A stretch of DNA of 6,994 bases from Massilia sp. (GTDB lineage Bacteria; Pseudomonadota; Gammaproteobacteria; Burkholderiales; Burkholderiaceae_D). Positions 1 to 5,743 of the stretch are shown piece after piece; the stretch's first letter is position 1; every line of letters begins with the position of its first letter. Position numbers and translations under genes: made by a program. The stretch lies in NCBI GenBank assembly GCA_028291845.1, contig JAQGNM010000156.1, positions 1 to 6,994 on the forward strand, written 5' to 3'. Below the pieces are notes generated by a model that worked only from the letters and a program-made list of their open reading frames with translations, made no database searches and was not told the origin of the DNA.

Positions 1-2
1 CG

Positions 3-47
3 CGAGCATTTCCTGCGCATGCGAGGTGCGCGAAAGCCACAGATTGA
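3..47 (+). CDS. Possible 3' end of an unidentified upstream gene
   Basis: The frame starting at base 3 is open and ends in TGA at 45-47, five bases before a strong terminator stem. That is where a stop codon would be expected for a gene read into this window. Only about 14 residues (ending ...CAKATD) are visible and they match no family I recognise. The other two forward frames run through the terminator before stopping, which makes them less likely. The transcript could also be non-coding. The call rests on position alone. Confidence 0.25.
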   Translation, partial: RAFPAHARCAKATD

Positions 48-51
48 ATCA

Positions 52-76
52 AGCCGTCGCCATGACGGCTTTTTTT
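52..76 (+). terminator. Rho-independent terminator of the upstream gene
   Basis: A perfect 7-bp stem, AGCCGTC (52-58) with GACGGCT (64-70), closes a GCCAT loop and is followed by an uninterrupted T-run to 76. The T-run orientation places the terminated gene to the left on the + strand. It separates that gene from the DUF1566-like gene, so the latter needs its own promoter between about 77 and 190. Confidence 0.88.
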
Positions 77-118
77 CGTCCCGTCTCATTTCAAGTTTGA
101 TGTAGATTAGCTCTCTGC

Positions 119-162
119 GAAGCAGCCGCAATGTGCTGCAACTTCGGACAGCCCCGGCTGTC
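119..162 (+). promoter_or_regulatory. Structured 5' leader with two consecutive hairpins
   Basis: Between the upstream terminator and the DUF1566-like gene, two inverted repeats follow each other. The first pairs GCAGC (122-126) with GCTGC (135-139), and GAA at 119-121 can extend it to TTC at 143-145 around a small bulge. The second is GACAGC (147-152) with GCTGTC (157-162) around a CCCG loop. No T-run follows, so neither is a terminator. They may shape the leader upstream of the ribosome binding site, or they may be chance structure in GC-rich DNA. No convincing -35/-10 pair was found upstream. Confidence 0.3.
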
Positions 163-186
163 TCACAAGCTCCCCGGGCAGCAGCT

Positions 187-193
187 GGAAGGA
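187..193 (+). promoter_or_regulatory. Ribosome binding site deciding the DUF1566 start
   Basis: GGAAGGA ends 5 bases before ATG at 199. No comparable Shine-Dalgarno match precedes the upstream GTG at 133, so this site fixes the start. Confidence 0.7.
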
Positions 194-198
194 CGCGC

Positions 199-582
199 AT
201 GGACCATCCTCATTCGATCAAACACGCTTTAAAGGACGGCGAGGCGTACGCCGGCCTCATCGTGGGTAAAGACGGCGCCCCCGACTATCACTTGATTTTG
301 CTTCCCGGCGAAATCGACGACGTCACCTGGTCAGCCGCGCGCAACTGGGCCGCCAGCGCCGGCGGTGAATTGCCCAACCGGCGCGAGCTGTCGCTGTTGC
401 ACGCCAATCTGAAGGAAATGTTCTCGCGCGTCTGGTACTGGTCTGCCGAGCAATCGGAAGTCCGCTCGCAACTGGTATGGGGACAAAACTTTTCAAGCGG
501 CATCCAGACCATGTACGGCCGCCAGTTCCACGGCCGCGCCAGGGCCGTGCGGCGCATCCTGTGCGAGTGCGCCACAGCGTAA
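199..582 (+). CDS. DUF1566 (Lcl_C)-like domain protein
   Basis: Encodes 127 residues. The middle carries the family pattern: a W44..A47..W50A51 helix, then GGELPNRREL (55-64, matching the family's GG-x-x-LP-x-x-x-EL), an aromatic WYWS (79-82), WGQNFSSG (94-101) and a basic RARAVRR near the end (113-119). DUF1566 domains occur as short stand-alone proteins, in phage structural genes and on lipoproteins; their biochemical role is unsettled. There is no signal peptide or membrane segment, so the protein is probably cytoplasmic. An in-frame GTG at 133 would add 22 residues, but ATG at 199 is preferred because GGAAGGA lies 5 bases upstream and the extra N-terminus looks non-coding and covers leader hairpins. 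It stands alone between a terminator and the next small gene. No phage genes surround it. The gene call is firm, the family assignment good, the function unknown. Confidence 0.8.
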   Translation: MDHPHSIKHALKDGEAYAGLIVGKDGAPDYHLILLPGEIDDVTWSAARNWAASAGGELPNRRELSLLHANLKEMFSRVWYWSAEQSEVRSQLVWGQNFSSGIQTMYGRQFHGRARAVRRILCECATA

Positions 583-702
583 TTTCCTGCAAGGCAAGCG
601 AATATCAGCTTATGTGCTGTGGCGAACAGTGAGCACGTACAAGCTCATGCATGATGAGGCTGTCCAATTCGACAACATCATCCACGCTGCAGAGGAAACC
701 CC
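583..702 (+). other. Intergenic spacer with imperfect inverted repeats
   Basis: This 120-base gap should contain the promoter of the small membrane protein gene, but I see no good -35/-10 pair. Two imperfect dyads are present. One pairs GTGCTGT (614-620) with ACAG...GCAC (626-636), with a 3-base bulge. The other pairs AGCTCAT (642-648) with ATGAGGCT (654-661), with one bulged base. No terminator follows the DUF1566-like gene, so read-through into the next gene is possible. Confidence 0.3.
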
Positions 703-894
703 ATGAACGTTCTTGTCACCCTGATCATTTACCTGGTCATTTTCGGTCTCATCTGGTGGCTGGTCAGCCTGCTGCCGCTGCCCTCGCCCGTCGCCCAGAT
801 CGTGCGCGTGCTGTTTATCATCTTGCTGATCCTGATCGTGTTGTCGGTGTTCGGCATTATTCCTGGCGGATATCTGCCGAAGCTGAACATATAG
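703..894 (+). CDS. Small two-helix membrane protein, Thivi_2564 family
   Basis: Encodes 63 residues, almost entirely hydrophobic. One membrane segment runs at about residues 3-24 (containing FGLIWWLVSLLP) and a second at about 32-53 (ending in LSVFGIIPGG), joined by a short PLPSPVAQIVR linker with one positive charge. This two-helix layout, the W-LV pattern in helix one and the VFGII-G end of helix two match the small inner-membrane proteins annotated as Thivi_2564 family in proteobacteria. Their function is unknown. An AGAGGAA ribosome binding site at 691-697 lies 5 bases before the ATG, and a strong terminator follows, so this is a genuine compact gene. An overlapping frame starting at 651 is a shadow with no ribosome binding site. 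It may be monocistronic or read through from the DUF1566-like gene. Confidence 0.8.
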   Translation: MNVLVTLIIYLVIFGLIWWLVSLLPLPSPVAQIVRVLFIILLILIVLSVFGIIPGGYLPKLNI

Positions 895-932
895 TCGACG
901 ATTCAGGCGTATAAGCGCTCTGAGCACATACG

Positions 933-964
933 AACCCGCGGAGAATTTTCCCGCGGGTTTTTTT
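933..964 (+). terminator. Rho-independent terminator of the small membrane protein gene
   Basis: A perfect 9-bp stem, AACCCGCGG (933-941) with CCGCGGGTT (951-959), has a 9-base loop and runs into seven T residues at 958-964. It lies about 40 bases after the stop codon of the small membrane protein gene. Confidence 0.92.
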
Positions 965-1160
965 ATGCGCGAGTTTTGGCTTTGTGCAGAAGGCAAGACA
1001 AGGTGAGCCGCGAGGCGGGGCTCCAAATCAGGGTTCAGGGACCGGGTTAATACAATAGCGGCGTTCCAATCTTCAAAGGCAGGTTTTGGGGACGGCTGCG
1101 CCTTGTATTTCGCTGCCCGCGACCGCGTTCCATTCGCTTCGCGCTACGGCAAGGGTTTAA
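965..1160. other. Non-coding stretch without recognisable genes
   Basis: No frame here gives a protein I can recognise, and none has a ribosome binding site in front of a start codon. A 5-bp dyad, GAGCC (1005-1009) with GGCTC (1019-1023), and an isolated TACAAT at 1051-1056 with no -35 partner are the only structures seen. The stretch runs directly into the RHS remnant. It may be further decayed sequence from the same lost gene, since short open pieces change frame repeatedly. Confidence 0.4.
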
Positions 1161-1433
1161 CTTTGCCCCCTCAACGACCAGCATACCGAGTGGCTGCTTA
1201 CCACCGGCGACGGCCGTGTCGAGCGATACACGAAATTGAAGGATGCTTTCAAGATGAACGCCGCATTCGCAGCCGGAGGCGGGTTTGCGACATACACGTA
1301 CGATTTGGAAAATCGTCTGGTACTGATTACAGACAACGACGGCCGCGCCATAAAGATCAATTGGAATCGCGGTGAGGGCGACTCCATCGACGCGCTGAAC
1401 GGTGGTGTGCGCTACGAGTACGGCCAGGCGCCG
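1161..1433 (+). pseudogene. Remnant of an RHS/YD-repeat gene
   Basis: The + frame open from just after TAA at 1158-1160 translates to RHS-like sequence: an early GDGRVERYTK segment, then FATYTYDLENRLVLITD, DGRAIKINW and GGVRYEYG (1416-1424). The Y-D-x-x-x-R-L-x-x-I-T-D-x-x-GR order is typical of YD repeats as found in the N-terminal half of RHS proteins, beta-strand shells that enclose toxins or adhesins. Complete RHS proteins usually exceed 1,000 residues; only about 90 remain here, with no start, no ribosome binding site, a stop immediately upstream, and loss of recognisable similarity after about 1433 although the frame stays open to 1526. The bases look less GC-rich than in neighbouring genes. 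This is best read as a fragment left by deletion of a larger, probably horizontally acquired locus. The reading is by eye, so the exact limits are approximate. Confidence 0.6.
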
Positions 1434-1559
1434 GTCGCCGGACAAGGCACACTCCGGTGCCAGTCCCCCTGCTGGTTGGCCGTCCGGATCGCTCAGCAGT
1501 GCCGGGGCGGCCCGCCTGTCCCATGACGTGCGGACTGCCGCCTTCACTGAGCACCATTA

Positions 1560-1583
1560 CCGGGAATTCCCCGGCATTTTTTT
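1560..1583 (+). terminator. Terminator-like hairpin after the RHS remnant
   Basis: CCGGG (1560-1564) pairs with CCCGG (1570-1574) around AATTC, followed by CA and seven T residues (1577-1583). The orientation serves + strand transcription, that is, the RHS remnant or the gene it came from. It does not serve the peptidase gene that ends at 1600 on the - strand, because on that strand the hairpin is preceded rather than followed by a homopolymer. The stem is short, so efficiency is uncertain. Confidence 0.6.
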
Positions 1584-1599
1584 CGTGCTGGCTGCGCTA

Positions 1600-3054
1600 C
1601 TAATTGGTAGCACGTGGCGCCGGCGCCGGTGTGCGTCCGATCGACTCATTCATGTTCGCCAGAAACCACGCGGTGGTTGCCATCACCGCCACATGGCGGC
1701 GCAAGTCTTCCGGCTTGACCTTGTCGAAGGTGTCGGCCGCGGTATGGTGATAATTAAAATAGGTCGAATCGTCGATCAGCGGCGAAAAGCTCGGCACCCC
1801 TGCCCGCTCCAGGCCCGACAAATCGCCGGTGCCCAGTACGTCGGTGCGCTGGAAGCCGGCGGCGCCCATCGGCAGCAAGGCGGCGCGCAGGGGGGCGAAC
1901 AGTTTCATCGATTCGACCGGGATGCTGGTGCGCATGCCGAACACGCGGCCGGACCCCTCGTCGTTTTCGATCGCGGCGACGTGTTTTTCGTGGACGCCCT
2001 TGTTGGCATCCACGTACGCTTGCGCGCCCCGCGTGCCGTTTTCTTCGTTCATCCAGGCGATGACGCGGATGGTGCGGCGCGGCTGGTAGTCGAGCTTTTT
2101 CAGCGTTTCGATGACCGCCATGGCGCTGGTGACGCCGGTGGCGTCGTCGTTGGCGCCGGTGGCCAGGTCCCAGGAATCGAGGTGGCCGGAGACGATGACG
2201 ATTTCATCGGCCTTGTCGGTCCCCGGCAGGTCGGCGATGACGTTGAAACTGTCGGCGTCGGGCAGGATTTGCGGGGTCAGGGTGAGCTGCATGGTCAGCG
2301 CGCCGCGCGCGGCCAAGCGGGTCATCAGCATGGCGTCTTCGGCGGCGACGGCGGCGGCGGGGATGCGCGCGCTGTCCTGGAGGCCGGATGAACCGGTGTG
2401 CGGCAGGCGGAAGTCGGCGCCGCCGACCGAGCGCACCAGCACCGCCGCCGCGCCGTACTCGGCCGCCAGACGGGTGCCCATGCCGCGGTACAGCACGCCC
2501 TGGCCGTAGGCCTGGCCGGCCAGGCCGTGATCGGCCATGCTCTGGTCGAAGGCGACGTCGAACAGCACGATCTTGCCCCTCACTTCGGCCGCGCGCGCCT
2601 TCAACGCGTCGAGGTCATGCAGCACCAGCACCTGCGCCTTCAGACCGGCGGCCGGCGTGGCGCCCGAGCCGCCCAGCGCCGCCAGCACCACTTTCTGCGA
2701 CACGCCCGCCGGCCGCCCGGCGTAGTCGACCAGGGTGGCGGTTTCCACGCCGCGCACCCAATGCGGCACCTTGACCGGCTGCAAAGTGACTTTCGCGCCG
2801 AGCTTGCGCATGGCATCTGCCACCTGGGTGACCGCCGCCGACGCGCCCGCCGAACCGGCCAGGCGCGGGCCGATCAGGTCGGTCATGTCGGCCAGACGCT
2901 GGTAGGCCCAATCGCTTTGCAAGGCGGCGTCGCGGATCTTGCCGAGCGCCACTGGATCATTGCCGGGGGTGGCGGCGATGGCGGCATTGGCGCAGCACAA
3001 CGCCACGGCGGCGGCGAGCAATTTGATAGACAGCGAGCGGGACGGACGGTTCAT
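1600..3054 (-). CDS. Exported M28-family zinc aminopeptidase with PA domain
   Basis: Encodes 484 residues, a usual length for bacterial M28 peptidases with a protease-associated domain. Residues 1-27 form a Sec signal peptide (basic start, LLAAAVAL core, cleavage near AIA|AT), so the enzyme probably acts in the periplasm or outside. A PA-like insert lies at about 130-250. The co-catalytic zinc site is complete: H291 in SGHLDSWD, bridging D303 in GANDDATG, catalytic E337 and ligand E338 in MNEENG, D365 in ENDEGSG, and H437 in YHHTAADT. It should remove N-terminal residues from peptides; substrate preference cannot be read from sequence. ATG at 3054 is chosen over an in-frame ATT at 3087 because GAAGGA sits 8 bases upstream and the signal peptide then starts properly. 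The gene follows the phosphoesterase gene after 61 bases on the same strand, so the two are probably co-transcribed. No good terminator follows on this strand. Confidence 0.93.
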   Translation of the reverse strand: MNRPSRSLSIKLLAAAVALCCANAAIAATPGNDPVALGKIRDAALQSDWAYQRLADMTDLIGPRLAGSAGASAAVTQVADAMRKLGAKVTLQPVKVPHWVRGVETATLVDYAGRPAGVSQKVVLAALGGSGATPAAGLKAQVLVLHDLDALKARAAEVRGKIVLFDVAFDQSMADHGLAGQAYGQGVLYRGMGTRLAAEYGAAAVLVRSVGGADFRLPHTGSSGLQDSARIPAAAVAAEDAMLMTRLAARGALTMQLTLTPQILPDADSFNVIADLPGTDKADEIVIVSGHLDSWDLATGANDDATGVTSAMAVIETLKKLDYQPRRTIRVIAWMNEENGTRGAQAYVDANKGVHEKHVAAIENDEGSGRVFGMRTSIPVESMKLFAPLRAALLPMGAAGFQRTDVLGTGDLSGLERAGVPSFSPLIDDSTYFNYHHTAADTFDKVKPEDLRRHVAVMATTAWFLANMNESIGRTPAPAPRATN

Positions 3055-3115
3055 GCGGCGGATCCTTCGGGTGTTGAGCGGAATCAACAGTATAGCCGCC
3101 CGCCAAACCGTCCGC

Positions 3116-4249
3116 TCAGCCGCTAACCAGTTTCACCCGGGTGATTTCCGATGGCGCGCCGAAGCGTTTCGGCGGTCCCCAATAACCGGTGCCTCGGCTG
3201 GTGTAGACCCACAGGGTGCGCAATTTTCGCAAGCCCGCCACATAGGGCTGTTGCAGCGGCACGAACAGGTTCCATGGGAAAAACTGGCCGCCGTGGGTGT
3301 GGCCCGACAGTTGCAAATCGTAGCCGGCCTCGACCGCCTCGAAGGCTGTCCTCGGCTGGTGCGCCAGCAAGATGCGGGCATGTACGCCGGGCGGCGCGCC
3401 GGCCGCCGCCTGGTGCGGATCGCTGCGGTGGCTCGAGTCGAACAGGTGCGCGGTGAAATCGGCAACGCCGGCCAGCATCAGCAGCGCACCGTCGCGTTCG
3501 CGCAGCACGTGCTCGTTCATCAGCACGGTCAGGCCCAGACGGCGCAGCTCGTCGATCCAGGATTTCGCGCCCGAATAATATTCGTGGTTGCCGGTGACGA
3601 AAAACACGCCGTCGCGCGCGCGCAAACGCGCCAGCGGCGCGGTGTGCTCGGCCAGCTGGGCCACGCTGCCGTCGACCAGGTCGCCGGTGATGGCGATGGC
3701 GTCGCCTTGCAAGTCGTTGACACGGTCGACGACGGCGTCGAGAAAATTGCGCTTGATGGTCGGGCCGACGTGGATATCGGAGATCTGCACGATGGTGTAG
3801 CCGTGCAGCGCCGCCGGCAGGCCTGCGATCGGCACCTCGACCTCCACCACCCGCGCCAGCCGGCGCGCATTGAACAGCCCGGCCGCGGTCACGGCCAGCG
3901 CCAGCAGCGGCACGCCGATCGCGGACAGGCGGGTCGCCTCGACGCTGGCGGCGCCGGTCAGCAGGAGGATCAGCAGCAGGATGTCGCGGGCGAAGGTCAG
4001 CACCAGCAGCGAGGAGAACAAGCCCATCGACAGCAGCGAAGCCCAGGTCAGCGCGGCGGTCCAGTGGGCGCGGCGCAGGCTCGAGGCGATCAGTCCGGTC
4101 GGCACCAGGACCGACGATGCCGCCAGCAGGGCGACGCCGACGGCCAAACCGGCGCCGCCGAGCGCCATCGGCGGCAGCAAGCGAAATCCCAGATAAACGT
4201 GCAACAGAGCAGCCAGCGCCACCAGTTTGAAAAAAGCGCTACGGGGCAT
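3116..4249 (-). CDS. Membrane-anchored metallophosphoesterase (YkuE/YaeI-like)
   Basis: Encodes 377 residues in two parts. The first 130 residues are hydrophobic, with four or five probable membrane segments (about 7-25, 29-50, 64-84, 88-101 and 108-127). From residue 150 a calcineurin-like phosphoesterase domain carries every expected metal-site block: D158-x-H160 in ISDIHVG, GD 189-190, GNHE 220-223, H297 in LLAHQP, and GHTHGGQ (316-322). The arrangement resembles the YkuE/YaeI group, some members of which hydrolyse phospholipid-type substrates such as UDP-diacylglucosamine. Here the actual substrate is unknown; envelope lipid or nucleotide phosphates are an inference. Membrane topology decides whether the active site faces cytoplasm or periplasm and was not resolved. 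Start is ATG at 4249; no strong Shine-Dalgarno precedes it. It is the first gene of a likely operon with the M28 peptidase. Confidence 0.9.
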   Translation of the reverse strand: MPRSAFFKLVALAALLHVYLGFRLLPPMALGGAGLAVGVALLAASSVLVPTGLIASSLRRAHWTAALTWASLLSMGLFSSLLVLTFARDILLLILLLTGAASVEATRLSAIGVPLLALAVTAAGLFNARRLARVVEVEVPIAGLPAALHGYTIVQISDIHVGPTIKRNFLDAVVDRVNDLQGDAIAITGDLVDGSVAQLAEHTAPLARLRARDGVFFVTGNHEYYSGAKSWIDELRRLGLTVLMNEHVLRERDGALLMLAGVADFTAHLFDSSHRSDPHQAAAGAPPGVHARILLAHQPRTAFEAVEAGYDLQLSGHTHGGQFFPWNLFVPLQQPYVAGLRKLRTLWVYTSRGTGYWGPPKRFGAPSEITRVKLVSG

Positions 4250-4362
4250 CGATGAGTCCGGATGAAATTAGTGGAATGAGGCTGCTAGATGGGGCGCTTC
4301 GGCGTGTCTGCAAGGCGCGCCTGCAGGATAGATGGGCGGGCAAAAAATGCCGGCGCCCACGA

Positions 4363-4391
4363 TTGTTACACATCGGCTCGATATGTAAGAT
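4363..4391 (+). promoter_or_regulatory. Candidate sigma70 promoter of the glycine-zipper gene
   Basis: TTGTTA (4363-4368) and TAAGAT (4386-4391) each match 4 of 6 consensus bases, with an ideal 17-base spacer. The surroundings are more AT-rich than the rest of the window. Transcription would begin near 4398, leaving a leader of about 95 bases that contains the inverted repeat at 4404-4429. An alternative -10, TATAGT at 4427-4432, has no acceptable -35. Confidence 0.5.
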
Positions 4392-4403
4392 TCTGTATTA
4401 ATA

Positions 4404-4429
4404 ATAGCGATCGATTTTGCAATCGCTAT
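4404..4429 (+). repeat. 8-bp perfect inverted repeat in the glycine-zipper leader
   Basis: ATAGCGAT (4404-4411) is mirrored by ATCGCTAT (4422-4429) around a 10-base spacer. It falls just after the likely transcription start, so it could be an operator or a 5' mRNA stem. Centre-to-centre distance is 18 bases, about two helical turns, which suits a dimeric regulator. No regulator can be named. Confidence 0.45.
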
Positions 4430-4493
4430 AGTGAGTACATGCCCAGCGTTTATCGATCATTCCGATCCAGCTTGGGGCAAAAGGAAAATCGCC

Positions 4494-4979
4494 ATGTTGA
4501 ACAAATCGATGTTGAAAAAAACATACGTTGGCGCGGTGCTCCTGGCCGCAACGGCCGTCTCGACGACGGCAATGGCCCAGGATCGCGGCTTCAATACAGT
4601 GGCCGGCGCCGCCATCGGCGCTGCGATCGGTAACTCCACGCACGACCGCAATGGCGCCCTGATCGGCGGCGTGCTGGGCGCGGCGGTGGGCAGTTCGATC
4701 CCGACCAACGACCGTTATTATGACCGCGGTTACAGCAACAACGGTTATTACGCCAACAGCGGCGGCTACGTCGACACCCGCAGCTCGTACTACGACAACC
4801 GCTCGAGCTACTACCAGCCGGCCCCGGTGTATGTCGAGCCGCGTCCGGTCTACTACGCACCCGCGCCAACGTATTACTACAGCCAGCCATCGGCGGTGGT
4901 GTATGTCGGCGGCGGACGCGGTTATTACGGCGGCCGCGGCGGCTACGGCCATGGCGGTCACGGCGGTCATCACCGTTGA
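4494..4979 (+). CDS. Secreted glycine-zipper protein with Tyr/Gly/His-rich tail
   Basis: Encodes 161 residues. A Sec signal peptide (1-28, cleavage at AMA|QD) is followed at about 35-69 by a glycine-zipper pair: VAGAAIGAAIG and ALIGGVLGAAVG, separated by a short polar NSTHDRNG turn. This is the YMGG/2TM glycine-zipper pattern of envelope proteins, where small-residue helices pack within or against a membrane. From residue 74 the chain is low in complexity: 20 tyrosines in 88 residues, with proline-alanine spacers (PAPVYVEPRPVYYAPAP), then glycine-rich RG/YG repeats and a GHGGHGGHHR end. It is probably envelope-attached. Function is unknown; the histidine end could bind metal and the tyrosines could cross-link or stack, both guesses. 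ATG at 4494 has AAAGGAAA about 6 bases upstream; the frame is open back to 4431, but that extension would bury the signal peptide. It has its own promoter and terminator. Confidence 0.87.
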   Translation: MLNKSMLKKTYVGAVLLAATAVSTTAMAQDRGFNTVAGAAIGAAIGNSTHDRNGALIGGVLGAAVGSSIPTNDRYYDRGYSNNGYYANSGGYVDTRSSYYDNRSSYYQPAPVYVEPRPVYYAPAPTYYYSQPSAVVYVGGGRGYYGGRGGYGHGGHGGHHR

Positions 4980-4985
4980 TTCGAT

Positions 4986-5010
4986 CGTCAGCTTTAAGCG
5001 TCAGCTTTAA
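4986..5010 (+). repeat. 13-base tandem duplication
   Basis: CGTCAGCTTTAA occurs at 4986-4997 and again at 4999-5010, giving a period of 13 bases. It lies between the glycine-zipper stop codon and the terminator stem, and looks like a recent replication-slippage duplication with no obvious function. Confidence 0.8.
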
Positions 5011-5015
5011 AAATC

Positions 5016-5045
5016 AGCCGCCCGCATTTTGGGGCGGCTTTTTTT
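5016..5045. terminator. Bidirectional terminator shared by convergent genes
   Basis: AGCCGCCC (5016-5023) pairs perfectly with GGGCGGCT (5032-5039). On the + strand seven T residues (5039-5045) follow, ending the glycine-zipper transcript. On the - strand the same stem is followed by GATTTTTAA, so it can also end the DJ-1/PfpI transcript. The TAA stop of the DJ-1 gene (5044-5046) lies inside the + strand T-run, so coding and terminator overlap. Confidence 0.88.
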
Positions 5046-5649
5046 ATGCCTGCGGCAGATAGGGCGTGATGCGCGCAAGGGCGTTGGCGACGTAGGCGTC
5101 CTTTTCCCCCACAGGGGCGACATAGTGAAGCGCCGCCGCGGCGGCGTCGATGCCTTCGCTCCTGGCGATCAGCCAGGCGCCCAGGTAGGCCGATCCCAGG
5201 CAGCCGCCGGCAGTGGCCACATTACCTTCGGCGTACAAGGGCTGATCCAGCACCGTCACGCCGGCCTCCTGCACCCACGGTTTGGTGAGCAGATCGGTGC
5301 ATGCCGGCACGCTGCCGAGCAGACCGAGTTTGGCCAGGATCAGGGTGCCCGAGCACTGGGCGCCGATCAACTGGCGCGTCGGATCGAGCTGCAGGCGCGC
5401 CATCAGCGCGGGATCGGCCACCACCTGGCGGGTGCCCATGCCGCTGCCGACGATCACCGCGTCGGCCTCGCGCGCCTCTTCCAGCGTCGATTGCGCCCGC
5501 ACCGTGACGCCGTTCATCGACGTCACCTCTGCTTCCGGGCAGCAGATCGACACGCGCCAGCCGGGCCGGCGGATGCGGTTCAGGACGCCGAGGGCGATGA
5601 AGGAATCGAGTTCGTTAAAACCCTGAAAGGTGAGGATGGCGATTTTCAT
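5044..5649 (-). CDS. DJ-1/PfpI family protein
   Basis: Encodes 201 residues, the normal size for a stand-alone DJ-1/PfpI (class I glutamine amidotransferase-like) domain. The fold opens with the typical MKIAILTFQGFNELD strand-loop, placing acidic E13 near the active site. The nucleophile elbow is IGAQCSG with C99, and the later TAGGCLGSAYLGAW segment (C150) is also family-like. No helix-turn-helix follows, so it is not a GlxA/AraC-type regulator. Members act as deglycases, glyoxalases, isonitrile hydratases, chaperones or proteases; this sequence does not say which. It has no signal peptide and is probably cytosolic. ATG at 5649 is chosen because the domain's first strand begins there; an upstream extension to 5718 looks non-coding. 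There is no Shine-Dalgarno, and TATTAT lies just upstream, hinting at a very short leader. It converges on the glycine-zipper gene and diverges from the kinase. Confidence 0.88.
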   Translation of the reverse strand: MKIAILTFQGFNELDSFIALGVLNRIRRPGWRVSICCPEAEVTSMNGVTVRAQSTLEEAREADAVIVGSGMGTRQVVADPALMARLQLDPTRQLIGAQCSGTLILAKLGLLGSVPACTDLLTKPWVQEAGVTVLDQPLYAEGNVATAGGCLGSAYLGAWLIARSEGIDAAAAALHYVAPVGEKDAYVANALARITPYLPQA

Positions 5650-5743
5650 GGCTAAATAATAACACGGTTGTGTGCGGCTTTTTCGCCGCCCCCGGCTAAG
5701 CGGCTGCGAACCTCTCACTCCTTAACGCGTCAGGAAAAGCGGC
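5650..5743. promoter_or_regulatory. Divergent promoter region of DJ-1 and kinase genes
   Basis: This 94-base spacer must start transcription both ways. For DJ-1, TATTAT on the - strand (5661-5656) would place initiation at or beside the ATG, but no good -35 is visible. A hairpin, GCGGC (5674-5678) with GCCGC (5685-5689), sits in the middle. For the kinase, AGGAAAAG at 5732-5739 is a clear ribosome binding site, ending 4 bases before ATG at 5744; no confident promoter was recognised. Confidence 0.4.

Larger units (their letters stand above)
4250..4493. other. Divergent control region between phosphoesterase and glycine-zipper genes
   Basis: This 244-base non-coding region must hold promoters in both directions. 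Rightward elements are listed separately. A bulged hairpin lies at 4334-4358: GGGCG pairs with CGCCC and GGCA with TGCC, around an A-rich loop. It sits just upstream of the rightward -35 and has no T-run, so it could be a protein-binding dyad but is not a terminator. No convincing leftward promoter was found for the phosphoesterase operon. Confidence 0.5.

Noticed and set aside
1051..1056. TACAAT as a promoter -10
   Set aside because: No -35-like hexamer at 16-18 bases upstream and no intact gene downstream.
1300..1316. 7-bp perfect hairpin ACGATTT/AAATCGT
   Set aside because: Lies inside the YD-repeat-coding remnant with a 3-base loop and no associated signal, so probably incidental.
1047..1547. 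166-codon - strand open frame across the RHS remnant
   Set aside because: The opposite strand shows YD-repeat-like sequence, while this frame has no family pattern and no ribosome binding site.
2992..3000. Lipobox in the M28 signal peptide (Cys pair after VAL)
   Set aside because: The residue before the first Cys is Leu rather than Gly/Ala/Ser, and an AIA|AT signal peptidase I site follows, so a lipoprotein is unlikely.
2398..3126. Long open + strand frames opposite the M28 gene (also at 1402-2391)
   Set aside because: They are antisense to an intact gene with complete catalytic motifs, are rich in Arg/Gly/Ala/Gln repeats typical of GC-rich shadow frames, and have no recognisable domains.
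2939..4255. 438-codon + strand open frame opposite the phosphoesterase gene
   Set aside because: Low-complexity Gln/Arg/Gly translation, antisense to a well-supported metallophosphoesterase, with no ribosome binding site that would support it.
5029..5655. 208-codon + strand open frame opposite DJ-1/PfpI
   Set aside because: It starts inside the shared terminator and is antisense to a clear family member.
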